Below are positions 1 to 7,413 of a stretch of DNA of 9,250 nucleotides, piece by piece. A program made the position numbers and the translations under genes. Source of the DNA: an uncultured Bacteroidota bacterium. Lineage in GTDB: Bacteria > Bacteroidota > Bacteroidia > Chitinophagales > Chitinophagaceae. The notes under the pieces were generated by a model, which worked only from the letters and a program-made list of their open reading frames with translations, was not told the DNA's origin and ran no database searches. The stretch is taken from assembly GCA_903912405.1 (NCBI GenBank), contig CAIWHF010000160.1:1-9250 (forward strand), given 5' to 3'. How positions within the stretch are numbered: the stretch's first letter is position 1; every line of letters begins with the position of its first letter.

Positions 1-192
1 AATATCCCCAAAGCCTTGATCAAAAATGAGTTCGGCTGCTGTTCGCGAATCCATGCAACTCACAATAGCCGCAAAGGGACGCTGATTATCTTTAAGTTCA
101 TTTAAAACTTCTAGATGATCTCTATCCTTTTTTAAATTATTTAGAAATCTAAAATTTCCTTCTTTCAATAATTGTAAACTATGTACTGGCAT
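1..192 (-). CDS. Beta-class carbonic anhydrase, N-terminal 64 residues (C-terminus outside the window)
   Basis: Zinc enzyme that interconverts CO2 and bicarbonate in the cytoplasm. The visible part starts MPVHSLQLLKEGNFRF and carries the family signature CMDSR at residues 46-50. By family knowledge Cys46 is the first zinc ligand, and Asp48 with Arg50 forms the gating/catalytic dyad. The following FGDI (61-64) matches the segment that leads to the conserved Arg-x-Ala-Gly-Asn stretch, which lies beyond the edge, so the remaining zinc ligands (His and the second Cys) cannot be checked. The ATG start lies 11 nt after the stop of the SulP transporter gene, with no Shine-Dalgarno sequence. This tight pairing implies co-transcription and a joint role in bicarbonate supply. 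The beta-class assignment is firm; the subtype and the C-terminal length are unknown. Confidence 0.93.
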   Translation of the reverse strand, partial: MPVHSLQLLKEGNFRFLNNLKKDRDHLEVLNELKDNQRPFAAIVSCMDSRTAAELIFDQGFGDI

Positions 193-203
193 ACGCTAAG
201 GTA

Positions 204-1850
204 TTAATTTTTTAATTGCTGAATTAATTTATGATGATTGCCGGAAAATCGCTTAGGCAATTCATCAAGATACGCTAAGGAACTTAATAATTCCGTTTCA
301 CTAGCTGTTTCTTTTAATTTATATCGATTGCTAAAACCAATCATTGCAACTTGTATATGGCGCTCTGCTGCTTTTATTTCCTGAAATTCTCTTATTAATT
401 CTATTACATCATAATCGATATATTCATTCAAACGAGCATCGAGCATCAAAAAGCTATTATTCGGCAAAAGCTCCAGCGCTTCTTTAATGCTTGCTTTGTT
501 TAAAAAAGAAACCACCTGAGCCAATTCTATTTTTATAATTTGTGTAGTGCTATAAACGCTGCGTTGAAAATAAAAGGGTGCATGCATATTACGCTTTAAG
601 ATATAAAAAACACTCACCAGCAAACCAATGCAAACCCCTTTCAGTAAATCGGTGGCTACTACAGCTATGATGGTTACTATAAAGGGAACAAACTGACTCA
701 GTCCGCCCTCTTTATAGATTTGTTTAAACTTAGCAGGTTTGCATAATTTATATCCCGTAGCTATTAAGATAGCTGCCAATGCAGCTTTAGGTATCCAATT
801 TAAATATTGCGGTATAGCCAATACGCAAATCAATAATAAAACCCCATGCAAAATTGCAGACATTTTACTTTTAGCCCCGGCATTCAAATTCGCAGAGGAG
901 CGCACAATCACCGAGGTTATCGGCATACCGCCTATCAATCCGTTTATGATATTACCTATTCCTTGTGCACGCAACTCTACATCGGTAGGGGTTACTTTTT
1001 TATGCGGATCCAATTTATCGATAGCTTCTATACTCAAGAGGGTTTCTATAGACGCTACAATAGCTATTTCTAAACCTATTATCCAAACCTCTGGCATAGC
1101 AAAGCCTTTTAGATTAGGAAATACAAACTGCTCACCAAATTCGGCAATAGATTTAGCAATAGGGATAAGAACAAAATGGGCTTGTTCTAATTCTAGATGA
1201 GGATAAAAATATTTGTAGAGCAATACGCCCAATACCGATACCAAAACAACGATTAATCCGCTGGGTAGCTTATTGATTTTTTTGGCATACCTACTTTGCC
1301 AAAAAAATATAACCACTAAACCCAAAAGGGTAATGAGCAATACGCCATAATGGATATGATGAAAAGCCTCATTCAAAAAACTAAAGGAGATGCCATCTTC
1401 GGCATCTAAAAGCTCCGACCATTTTTGTTTGTGAAAACCAAACGCTTCTGGCAATTGTTTTAATATAATAGTAATACCTATAGCTGCCAGCATACCTTCT
1501 ATAACACTCGTAGGGATATAATCGGCTATAAAACCCGCTTTCAAAATACCTAGCACCAATTGTATACAACCTGCAATCAGCACAGCGCATAAAAACAATT
1601 CGTAGGATTGCAATTGCATTACGGCAGCCAAAACAATGGCCGTAAGGCCCGCAGCCGGACCCGATACACTCAAGGACGATTTACTCCAGGCCCCCACTAC
1701 AATACCACCAATAACGCCCGCTATAACGCCAGAAAAAATAGGCGCACCCGAGGCTTGAGCTATACCTAAACAAAGCGGCAAGGCCACTAAAAAAACAACT
1801 ATACTCGATGCAAAATTAACTTGCACAGATTTTACAAATCTTGAAAACAT
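204..1850 (-). CDS. SulP (SLC26-type) family anion transporter with C-terminal STAS domain, probable bicarbonate transporter
   Basis: Inner-membrane anion transporter of 548 residues, a normal SulP length. The membrane core spans roughly residues 15-420. It includes the opening segment with LPLCLGIAQASGAPIFSG (24-41), the SGPAAGLTAIV segment (63-73), a SIETLLSIEAID segment (267-278), and the conserved IGNIINGLIGGMPITSVIVR region (298-317) followed by SSANLNAGAKSKMSAILHG. A cytoplasmic STAS domain occupies about 438-548, with the strand-helix element FLMLDARLNEYIDYDVIELI at 467-486. The substrate cannot be read from the sequence. SulP proteins carry sulfate, bicarbonate or other anions, but the carbonic anhydrase gene 11 nt downstream favours bicarbonate, since such pairs and fusions are a known SulP pattern. 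The ATG start gives the expected short N-terminus. The gene upstream ends 42 nt before it, so the three genes probably form one transcript. Confidence 0.93.
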   Translation of the reverse strand: MFSRFVKSVQVNFASSIVVFLVALPLCLGIAQASGAPIFSGVIAGVIGGIVVGAWSKSSLSVSGPAAGLTAIVLAAVMQLQSYELFLCAVLIAGCIQLVLGILKAGFIADYIPTSVIEGMLAAIGITIILKQLPEAFGFHKQKWSELLDAEDGISFSFLNEAFHHIHYGVLLITLLGLVVIFFWQSRYAKKINKLPSGLIVVLVSVLGVLLYKYFYPHLELEQAHFVLIPIAKSIAEFGEQFVFPNLKGFAMPEVWIIGLEIAIVASIETLLSIEAIDKLDPHKKVTPTDVELRAQGIGNIINGLIGGMPITSVIVRSSANLNAGAKSKMSAILHGVLLLICVLAIPQYLNWIPKAALAAILIATGYKLCKPAKFKQIYKEGGLSQFVPFIVTIIAVVATDLLKGVCIGLLVSVFYILKRNMHAPFYFQRSVYSTTQIIKIELAQVVSFLNKASIKEALELLPNNSFLMLDARLNEYIDYDVIELIREFQEIKAAERHIQVAMIGFSNRYKLKETASETELLSSLAYLDELPKRFSGNHHKLIQQLKN

Positions 1851-1892
1851 GATAAAGTATTAAATAAAAAACAATAAATAAAACGTGTTTAT

Positions 1893-2213
1893 TTATCCCT
1901 TATTCGGAGGAGGCGTTTGCACTTCTATGACGTACGACTGCCAATAAGAAGATTTAATGTAATGTAAAAAGCCGAGATGTTTACTTGGCAAGGTAGTATA
2001 ATGAAAAATTACGGAGGTATAATTTGAAGCTGCAATTAATACTTCTTCTAGAAAATCAGGCCATCCATCTTCTTCATCTTGTTGTTGCTCATCATCTATG
2101 TCTTGCGAAAGCGTATATGTAACATGAGTATTTAGCAATTGACATTGCAAGACTTGCTTGTAGACCATTGCCACAAGAAAAAAGAGCGTAATATATTTAG
2201 CAAACTGTAGCAT
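1893..2213 (-). CDS. Small exported or membrane-anchored protein of unknown function (106 aa)
   Basis: I do not recognise a family. The N-terminus (residues 1-25) has a lysine at position 6 and a hydrophobic stretch ITLFFLVAMVY (8-18), fitting a signal peptide or a single membrane anchor. The middle (38-55) is strongly acidic and glutamine-rich (DIDDEQQQDEEDGWPDF). The C-terminal half looks folded, with aromatic and beta-prone segments, and ends in a proline-rich tail TPPPNKG. The gene is probably real: it begins with ATG after a tRNA terminator, has a -7-like promoter box just upstream, and lies 42 nt before the SulP gene on the same strand. A role linked to the SulP/carbonic anhydrase pair is inference from position only. 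It resembles short exported proteins with proline-rich tails that are common in Bacteroidota, but no function follows from that. Confidence 0.75.
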   Translation of the reverse strand: MLQFAKYITLFFLVAMVYKQVLQCQLLNTHVTYTLSQDIDDEQQQDEEDGWPDFLEEVLIAASNYTSVIFHYTTLPSKHLGFLHYIKSSYWQSYVIEVQTPPPNKG

Positions 2214-2218
2214 TTCTT

Positions 2219-2226
2219 CAAAAATA
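2219..2226 (-). promoter_or_regulatory. Possible Bacteroidota -7 promoter box (TATTTTTG) for the 106-aa gene
   Basis: Read on the minus strand, TATTTTTG fits the Bacteroidota -7 consensus TAnnTTTG and ends 5 nt before the ATG at 2213. No TTG or TTTG -33 element lies at a spacing of 17-23 nt, and the tract is AT-rich, so the match may be chance. If real, the mRNA would begin at or next to the start codon. The gene needs a promoter somewhere here because a terminator lies at 2272-2302. Confidence 0.35.
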
Positions 2227-2271
2227 GTAAAAAACCAGCTCGTTTATTTTACCTAAGTGTTAATTTAAAAT

Positions 2272-2302
2272 AAAAAGCCTTCTTTTTAAAGAAGGCTTTT
2301 TT
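2272..2302 (-). terminator. Intrinsic terminator after tRNA-Lys, perfectly palindromic
   Basis: Arms AAAAAGCCTTC (2272-2282) and GAAGGCTTTTT (2291-2301) are fully complementary, and the intervening TTTTTAAA can extend the stem by three A-T pairs. A GCCTTC core with a following T tract is a classic rho-independent terminator. It begins just past the tRNA 3' end on the minus strand. The symmetry gives a T tract on both strands, so it could work in either direction, although no plus-strand gene converges on it. It also separates the tRNA transcript, and any read-through from the receptor operon, from the small-protein/SulP unit. Confidence 0.9.
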
Positions 2303-2303
2303 G

Positions 2304-2376
2304 TGATCCCGTTGGGACTCGAACCCAAGACCCCATCATTAAAAGTGATGTGCTCTACCAACTGAGCTACGAGATC
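2304..2376 (-). tRNA. tRNA-Lys, anticodon TTT
   Basis: The 73-nt cloverleaf folds completely. The acceptor stem pairs GATCTCG with CGGGATC (one T-G pair). The D arm is GCTCAGTTGGTAGAGC. The anticodon stem CATCA/TGATG encloses loop CTTTTAA, with anticodon TTT at 2343-2341. The variable loop is GGGTC, and the T arm TTGGG/CCCAA holds TTCGAGT. The discriminator base is A. The next genomic bases are CAA, so the 3' CCA is not encoded and must be added by nucleotidyltransferase. It decodes AAA/AAG. It has its own promoter upstream and a terminator immediately downstream, so it is a single-gene unit. Confidence 0.98.
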
Positions 2377-2404
2377 ATCCCACTGTTCAAAACTGAACGG
2401 GGTG

Positions 2405-2435
2405 CAAAGATAATTATTATTATTTTTTAAGCAAA
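2405..2435 (-). promoter_or_regulatory. Bacteroidota-type promoter of tRNA-Lys
   Basis: On the minus strand a -33 TTTG (2435-2432) is separated by 19 nt from a -7 TATCTTTG (2412-2405). This matches the published Bacteroides/Flavobacterium primary-sigma consensus (TTTG, about 19-21 nt, TAnnTTTG) in both boxes and spacing. Transcription should begin a few bases after 2405, giving a leader of about 20-25 nt before the tRNA 5' end at 2376. That leader contains a small inverted repeat, GTTCA-GTTT-TGAAC (2398-2385). Confidence 0.85.
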
Positions 2436-2470
2436 ACTTTTTAGAACTTTTTTTATTTTATTTTTTACCC

Positions 2471-4921
2471 TTAAAACTTGACGATTAGCTTCAAATTAAG
2501 CAACCTAGAGGTTAATCGATTGGGTACTGCAAAGGTTTTGCCACTACTCTGATCTTGCACCCATGTGTAAGAAAGCGTGTTTTGAATGCCTAATAAATTA
2601 AACACTTCTAAACTTAACCAAGCGGAATTTATTTTTTTGTGTGCCGCTGTAGTCGCTGACTCTAGCGACTTGCGTTTAAATAATTGCGCACTAAACCCAA
2701 TATCTACTCGCTTATAACTCGGCAAGCGCAAGGTGTCGGAATAACGAATAGCATCGGGCGGACCAAAAGGTAATCCCGTGCCATACATAAAGTTGAGATG
2801 CACTTTAACATTTTCGTTATTGGGCAAATAATCTTCGAAATACATACCCAACATCAAACGCTGATCGCTGGGCCTTGGTATAAAGCCTGGACGAACAATT
2901 GCCGAATCGGCACCGACAACATTTTTTAGTGTATAAAAATCATCCTTTAAATCTTCGGCTGTTTTCATTAAACCAATACTGATCCAAGAAGTAGCATTTT
3001 TTACTAAGTCGCCATAAAAACGCGTTTCTATACCATAGGCATATCCACTTGAATTGTTTTTACCAAAATAACGAATGCGAATATTATCATACTCGTAGGG
3101 CACTATATCCCACAACTGCTTATAATAAATTTCATTGGTAATACGCAAAGGTCGTCGGCCCCAGCGTGCATTATAATCATAACCCAATACGGCATGCATC
3201 GATTTTTGCGACAACAAAGCGGTATTTAAAATCCCTTCTAAATTGCGCATTTCTCTATACAAAGGCGGCTGTGCATACCAACCCAAGGCTGCGCGCATAA
3301 CCACATCGCGTTGCCACTTAGGTTTGTACGCCACTTGCATACGAGGCGACACGATGAATTCTTTATTTAAAAAATCGTAGTTGAAACGAACGCCTACCGA
3401 AAAGGTTAGATCTAGCGAATCGTTCCACTTAAAATTATTTTGTATAAAACCTTGCACTTTTTCATAGCTCAAATTGGCATTGCTCCGATACGATTTCATC
3501 ATCGTAAGTTGTGCCGGATTATAAGGCTGCGTGAAACCCGCCGAATCTCTGCGCTCCCACTCGAGCAACTGATCTTGGATAACTATAGATTGTAGATCGG
3601 CTCCCCATATCCAAACTTGTTTTTTATGAATGTAGGAGCCGCGATGACCGATACTTTTTTGCTGCACCTGCAAAAAATTGCGCGCATAATTTTGTATCAC
3701 TCCGGTGCCCAAATAGGTTTTCACTTGACCAAAATTGGCTTTGCCCAAATCGGTTTCTAATTCGCCCAACAAATACTCGCCACTGATATCGTAGCATTCT
3801 TTTTCGTTGCTAAAATAAGCACTCGCTAAAAATTTTAAACGCAGATTTTTATTAGGTCGATACGTGGAAGATAAGCCCATGAATTTGGTATCGAACTGAT
3901 CGAGCTCAGCACCGGTATAAAACATGCGCAACTGATAGGCTTTATTCACTAAACCAAAACTAGAGGTTTGTTCTTCGGGGAGAAAATTAAAACGATTGCG
4001 GGCATAATTGCCTAAAAACTCCCATTCCCATTGCTCATTTACTTTGTAATTGAGGAGGGTTTGCACATCGGTAAAAGAAGGATTGTAAACGCCTTTGGTA
4101 GGCTGCGCTTGTAGCAAATATTGATTGGTTTTTTGTCGAAGCCCAACTAAATAACTGAGCTTATTGTTTTTGGTGGCACCTTCGAGATGCAAGCTACCGC
4201 CCAATAAACTCAGCGAAGCAGAGCCCGCAAATTGCTTGGGTTTTTTGTAAGTAATGTCTAAAACACTCGACATTTTATCGCCATATTTCGATTGAAATCC
4301 GCCAACAGAAAATTGCACATGACTCGTGAGATCCGCATTTACAAAACTTAGTCCTTCTTGCTGACCGCTGCGCACTAAGAAAGGACGTGTAATTTCGAAA
4401 TCATTAACGTACACTAAATTTTCATCGTAATTGCCACCGCGCACATTATATTGCGAAGTGAGCTCATTGGTACTGCCCACCAAGGTTTTAATAATCCCTT
4501 CAATACCGCCAATTGTACTGGGATTGATGCCGGCTTTGGAAGCATCAACGATAATAGCACCAGCTTCAAAACGTTGACGGTCGGCCTTTTTAACCACTTC
4601 TTTAATTTCGAAAATGCGCTCTTTCAACTGCACTTCTAATATTTTTATTTCGTCTTTTTTTAACTGCAGCGCGTATTGCTGTGCAATAAATCCTGTTTTG
4701 CTCAATCGCAAGGCGCCTTTTTTATCGGCTGCAATAGCTAATTGAAAAAAACCTTGCGCATCACTTACAGCCTGCTGCTGCTCAAAACTAATAAGCACAT
4801 CAGCAACGGCATGTTGCTGCTCATCTTTGATACTACCTTTAATCCATGCTTGCTGCGCATACAAGTTAGTTTGTAGCAGCAGACACAGCAATACTATAAA
4901 GGTTGAGCGTAAAAATTTCAT
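2471..4921 (-). CDS. TonB-dependent outer-membrane receptor with N-terminal carboxypeptidase-regulatory-like domain
   Basis: Outer-membrane receptor for active, TonB-driven uptake; the substrate is unknown. With the ATG at 4921 the protein has 816 residues. A signal peptide spans 1-22 (MKFLRSTFIVLL..., cleavage after NLYA). A beta-sandwich carboxypeptidase-regulatory-like domain covers about 25-102, and a plug domain about 120-232 contains YNVRGGNYDENLVYVNDFE (158-176) and GGFQSKYGDKMSSVLDITYK (217-236). A beta-barrel rich in alternating aromatic residues fills the remainder and ends in phenylalanine (LKLIVKF), as outer-membrane barrel proteins do. A longer frame from a TTG at 4948 would put nine residues (MPFSRLITN) ahead of a normal signal peptide, so I reject that start. 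It lies 32 nt after rpe and is last in the operon. No SusD-like gene is adjacent, which argues against a typical glycan-uptake (SusCD) system. No clear terminator follows before the tRNA promoter. Confidence 0.94.
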   Translation of the reverse strand: MKFLRSTFIVLLCLLLQTNLYAQQAWIKGSIKDEQQHAVADVLISFEQQQAVSDAQGFFQLAIAADKKGALRLSKTGFIAQQYALQLKKDEIKILEVQLKERIFEIKEVVKKADRQRFEAGAIIVDASKAGINPSTIGGIEGIIKTLVGSTNELTSQYNVRGGNYDENLVYVNDFEITRPFLVRSGQQEGLSFVNADLTSHVQFSVGGFQSKYGDKMSSVLDITYKKPKQFAGSASLSLLGGSLHLEGATKNNKLSYLVGLRQKTNQYLLQAQPTKGVYNPSFTDVQTLLNYKVNEQWEWEFLGNYARNRFNFLPEEQTSSFGLVNKAYQLRMFYTGAELDQFDTKFMGLSSTYRPNKNLRLKFLASAYFSNEKECYDISGEYLLGELETDLGKANFGQVKTYLGTGVIQNYARNFLQVQQKSIGHRGSYIHKKQVWIWGADLQSIVIQDQLLEWERRDSAGFTQPYNPAQLTMMKSYRSNANLSYEKVQGFIQNNFKWNDSLDLTFSVGVRFNYDFLNKEFIVSPRMQVAYKPKWQRDVVMRAALGWYAQPPLYREMRNLEGILNTALLSQKSMHAVLGYDYNARWGRRPLRITNEIYYKQLWDIVPYEYDNIRIRYFGKNNSSGYAYGIETRFYGDLVKNATSWISIGLMKTAEDLKDDFYTLKNVVGADSAIVRPGFIPRPSDQRLMLGMYFEDYLPNNENVKVHLNFMYGTGLPFGPPDAIRYSDTLRLPSYKRVDIGFSAQLFKRKSLESATTAAHKKINSAWLSLEVFNLLGIQNTLSYTWVQDQSSGKTFAVPNRLTSRLLNLKLIVKF

Positions 4922-4953
4922 GTTAGTTATTAAACGAGAAAAGGGCAAACTTA

Positions 4954-5601
4954 TTATAGCTGTTTCAAAGCTGCAATAGCCGCTACTGGATCGGCAGCCG
5001 AAAACACCGTATTGCCCGCCACTAATACATCGGCACCTGCTGCAATGATGGAGGCTGCATTTTCTAGCGTCACGCCACCATCAATTTCAATGAGCGCTTT
5101 ACTGCCCGATGCCAAAATCATTTGCTTCAAGGCTTTGATTTTATCGATGGTTTGTGGAATGAATTTTTGTCCGCCAAAACCAGGGTTCACACTCATCAAA
5201 CAAAATACATCTACCTCTTGCACAATCGTCTCTAACTGATTGATTGCGGTATGCGGGTTCACCGCTACGCCAGCTTTCATACCCAGTGCTTTAATATGTT
5301 GTAAGGTTCTGTGCAAATGGATACTTGCTTCGATATGCACACTCAATACATCAGCCCCCGCTTTATGAAATGCTTCTACATAGTTTTCGGGTTGCTCGAT
5401 CATGAGATGCACATCGCAAACTTTTTTAGTGGCGCGTTTCATCGCTTGAATAACGGGTATACCAAAAGAAATATTGGGTACAAAACGACCATCCATAACA
5501 TCTAAATGAAACCAATCGGCTTCACTATTATTAATCATGTCGATATCTTTTTCTAAATGCAAAAAATTTGCAGAAAGCATGCTGGGTGCGATGAGTGCCA
5601 T
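4954..5601 (-). CDS. rpe: Ribulose-phosphate 3-epimerase
   Basis: Cytoplasmic TIM-barrel enzyme that interconverts D-ribulose 5-phosphate and D-xylulose 5-phosphate in the pentose phosphate pathway. The 215 residues match the usual length. Family motifs appear in order: APSMLSANF (5-13), WFHLDVMDGRFVPNISFG (30-47), DVHLMIEQPENY (63-74), GVAVNPHTAI (111-120), MSVNPGFGGQKFI (136-148), and EIDGGV (172-177) followed by AGADVLVAGNTVF (188-200). The metal-binding and catalytic residues His32, Asp34, His65 and Asp174 are present; the two aspartates are the acid/base pair in characterised members. The ATG start gives a standard N-terminus, lies 4 nt after the stop of the TPR lipoprotein gene and lacks a Shine-Dalgarno sequence. 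Nothing is missing or unusual in the protein. A sugar-specific relative such as allulose-6-phosphate epimerase is possible but less likely. Confidence 0.97.
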   Translation of the reverse strand: MALIAPSMLSANFLHLEKDIDMINNSEADWFHLDVMDGRFVPNISFGIPVIQAMKRATKKVCDVHLMIEQPENYVEAFHKAGADVLSVHIEASIHLHRTLQHIKALGMKAGVAVNPHTAINQLETIVQEVDVFCLMSVNPGFGGQKFIPQTIDKIKALKQMILASGSKALIEIDGGVTLENAASIIAAGADVLVAGNTVFSAADPVAAIAALKQL

Positions 5602-5605
5602 ACGT

Positions 5606-6625
5606 TTATTTTTTTATAAAAGGTTGAATACGTTGAATTGCTTCTTTTGTGTTTTTATTTTTTGCGTCGAAGACTAAAGCTTGTTGATAATCTTCTTGTG
5701 CTTCGGCATATTTTTTCATCAGCTCTTTGCACAAGCCTCTATTATAATAAGCTTCTGCATTGGTAGGCTCCACCATTGTGATAATGTCAAATTGTCGACT
5801 TGCCTTTTCTAAGGAATCTTCTTGCATTAATAACCAACCTAAATTAAAATAAGCATTGGTATATTGATTGTCTTTATAGATACATTGTTGATAGTATTCC
5901 TTCGCTTTTGGAATAGCGCCTTGTGCTTGATAATAATTGGCAATAGCAAATAAGGGAAATACATTGCTCGTATCTATCTTAAAAGAATTTTGAAAGTACT
6001 TTAAACATAGATCATTTTTTTGCGCCGCATATAATAATCCCAATTGATCGATAGCCTCGGTATAATTGGGCTGCACTTGCACCGCTGTTTGAAAACTAGA
6101 AATAGCATGACTGGTATCTTTGGCATTTTTATAAATAACCCCTTTCAAAAAATAAGCTTCCGGATTGTATACATCTTTTTTGAGCACGATATTTATTTCT
6201 GCAAAAGCCTTATTGTATTCTTTTAGGAAGACAAACATTTTAGCAATTTTTAAATGCGCCACCGGATCTTCGGGATCTAGCTGAATGGCTTTTTGCAACC
6301 ATTGCACCGAACCACTAATATCTTTGTGCTCGAATAATAAATCGCCAATAACGCTAAAATAAATGGCTTTCGTGGAATCTAATTGGCACGCCTGTTTGAA
6401 ATCTAATAAACCGATAGAATCCACCCCCAAAGCACAGAGCGCTCTGCCACGATCGAAATAAAGCGCAGCCTCATCGGGCGAACGCATAATTTTTTGCGTA
6501 TACGGCTCAATGCTAGGCTCGTGATAAATAGCCGCATCGGTAAAGGATGTAGCCGATTTATGCTTACAGGATACCACACCAATCCCGGCAAGAAAAAAAA
6601 CTAAAATCGATTGGGATACCTTCAT
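5606..6625 (-). CDS. Tetratricopeptide-repeat lipoprotein
   Basis: Predicted lipoprotein of 339 residues built almost wholly of TPR repeats, which form a superhelical protein-binding scaffold. The N-terminus MKVSQSILVFFLAGIGVVSC is a lipoprotein signal with lipobox VVSC, so Cys20 would be lipidated after cleavage. About eight contiguous 34-residue repeats can be counted, starting near residues 54, 88, 122, 156, 190, 223, 257 and 291. Several are canonical (for example EAYFLKGVIYKNAKDTSHAI and NAYFNLGWLLMQEDSLEKAS), with the usual small and aromatic positions and a proline or asparagine at repeat ends. No enzymatic domain is visible. The partner is unknown. It lies 2 nt after the terC-like gene and 4 nt before rpe, so translation may be coupled, but neither neighbour suggests a role. 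In Bacteroidota such proteins often act in the periplasm or at the outer membrane. Confidence 0.9.
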   Translation of the reverse strand: MKVSQSILVFFLAGIGVVSCKHKSATSFTDAAIYHEPSIEPYTQKIMRSPDEAALYFDRGRALCALGVDSIGLLDFKQACQLDSTKAIYFSVIGDLLFEHKDISGSVQWLQKAIQLDPEDPVAHLKIAKMFVFLKEYNKAFAEINIVLKKDVYNPEAYFLKGVIYKNAKDTSHAISSFQTAVQVQPNYTEAIDQLGLLYAAQKNDLCLKYFQNSFKIDTSNVFPLFAIANYYQAQGAIPKAKEYYQQCIYKDNQYTNAYFNLGWLLMQEDSLEKASRQFDIITMVEPTNAEAYYNRGLCKELMKKYAEAQEDYQQALVFDAKNKNTKEAIQRIQPFIKK

Positions 6626-6627
6626 TA

Positions 6628-7413
6628 TTAATTGCTTGTTTCGTTGTTCATACTTGCATCCATATCGGGCTCGTTGAGCGCTACAGGATGTGATTTTTTT
6701 CTTAAACGCATATTCAATAATTCTACCGAAAAAGAAAAGGCCATGCTAAAATAAACATAGTTTTTGAGATGCATACTTTCTGCTGTTGCCGAATCCCATC
6801 CTTCTACCAACAAAACAAAACCTACTAACACTAAGAACGAAAGGGCCAACATTTTTAACGTAGGGTGTTTTTCGATAAAAGCTGCAATACGTCCACTGAA
6901 TAAAAACATCACAAACATAGCAATTACCACGGCTACAATCATAATCTGCACTTGATTGGCAATACCTACTGCGGTAATTACACTATCGAAAGAGAAAACC
7001 ATGTCTACTAATAATATTTGTAAGATCATATACGCAAAGGCATTTTGTTTAGATGCCGACGGTCCGCCACCATGTTCTTCGCCTTCTAATTTTTGATGAA
7101 TCTCGCCTACCGTTTTTACTAATAAAAATAAGCCCCCCGCTAACATGATAAGGCCTCGTAAGGTAAATCCTTTATCTAGCACGGGTAGGGAGAATAAAAC
7201 CGAATTGCCATGTTGTATCAACCAAGTCAAGCTAGACAATAAGGCTATACGAATGACAATACCACCAAACATCCAATAATAACGCGCTTTCTTTTGCTGT
7301 GCTTTAGGCATACGACCCATAATAATGGATACAAAAATGACATTATCGATACCCAAAACAATTTCTAATAAAGTAAGGGTCAATAAACTAATAAGGGCAC
7401 TGAGTGAGAACAT
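6628..7413 (-). CDS. TerC-family integral membrane protein (probable metal, likely manganese, transporter)
   Basis: Polytopic inner-membrane protein of 261 residues, typical of the short TerC/YkoY/YceF-type branch, with about seven hydrophobic segments. The two diagnostic acidic membrane motifs are present: LEIVLGIDNVIF (16-27) and LVDMVFSFDSVITAVGIA (135-152). They carry the paired Asp residues thought to bind metal. A hydrophilic loop rich in Glu, His and Gly (103-123) links the two halves, and the C-terminal tail (236-261) is charged and probably cytoplasmic. Characterised relatives (Alx, MeeF, MeeY) export Mn2+ or supply metal to exported enzymes; the name TerC comes from tellurite resistance. 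Mn export is therefore inference. The ATG follows the pyrD stop codon with no gap, suggesting translational coupling. There is no room for the yybP-ykoY manganese riboswitch found before terC genes in other bacteria, so any metal control is not at this site. Confidence 0.93.
   Translation of the reverse strand: MFSLSALISLLTLTLLEIVLGIDNVIFVSIIMGRMPKAQQKKARYYWMFGGIVIRIALLSSLTWLIQHGNSVLFSLPVLDKGFTLRGLIMLAGGLFLLVKTVGEIHQKLEGEEHGGGPSASKQNAFAYMILQILLVDMVFSFDSVITAVGIANQVQIMIVAVVIAMFVMFLFSGRIAAFIEKHPTLKMLALSFLVLVGFVLLVEGWDSATAESMHLKNYVYFSMAFSFSVELLNMRLRKKSHPVALNEPDMDASMNNETSN

Noticed and set aside
191..280. 11-bp direct repeat ATACGCTAAGG at 191-201 and 270-280
   Set aside because: One copy is in the SulP/carbonic anhydrase junction and the other encodes part of the STAS domain; there are only two copies with unrelated flanks, so it is probably chance and not an attachment site.
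739..1200. Plus-strand open frame of 153 codons opposite the SulP gene
   Set aside because: It lies wholly antisense to a clear SulP coding region, shows no recognisable domain, and has no promoter or start signal of its own.
2471..4921. SusC-type glycan-uptake locus
   Set aside because: There is no SusD-like gene, glycoside hydrolase or sensor-regulator nearby, and the receptor is about 816 residues, shorter than a typical SusC (about 1000).
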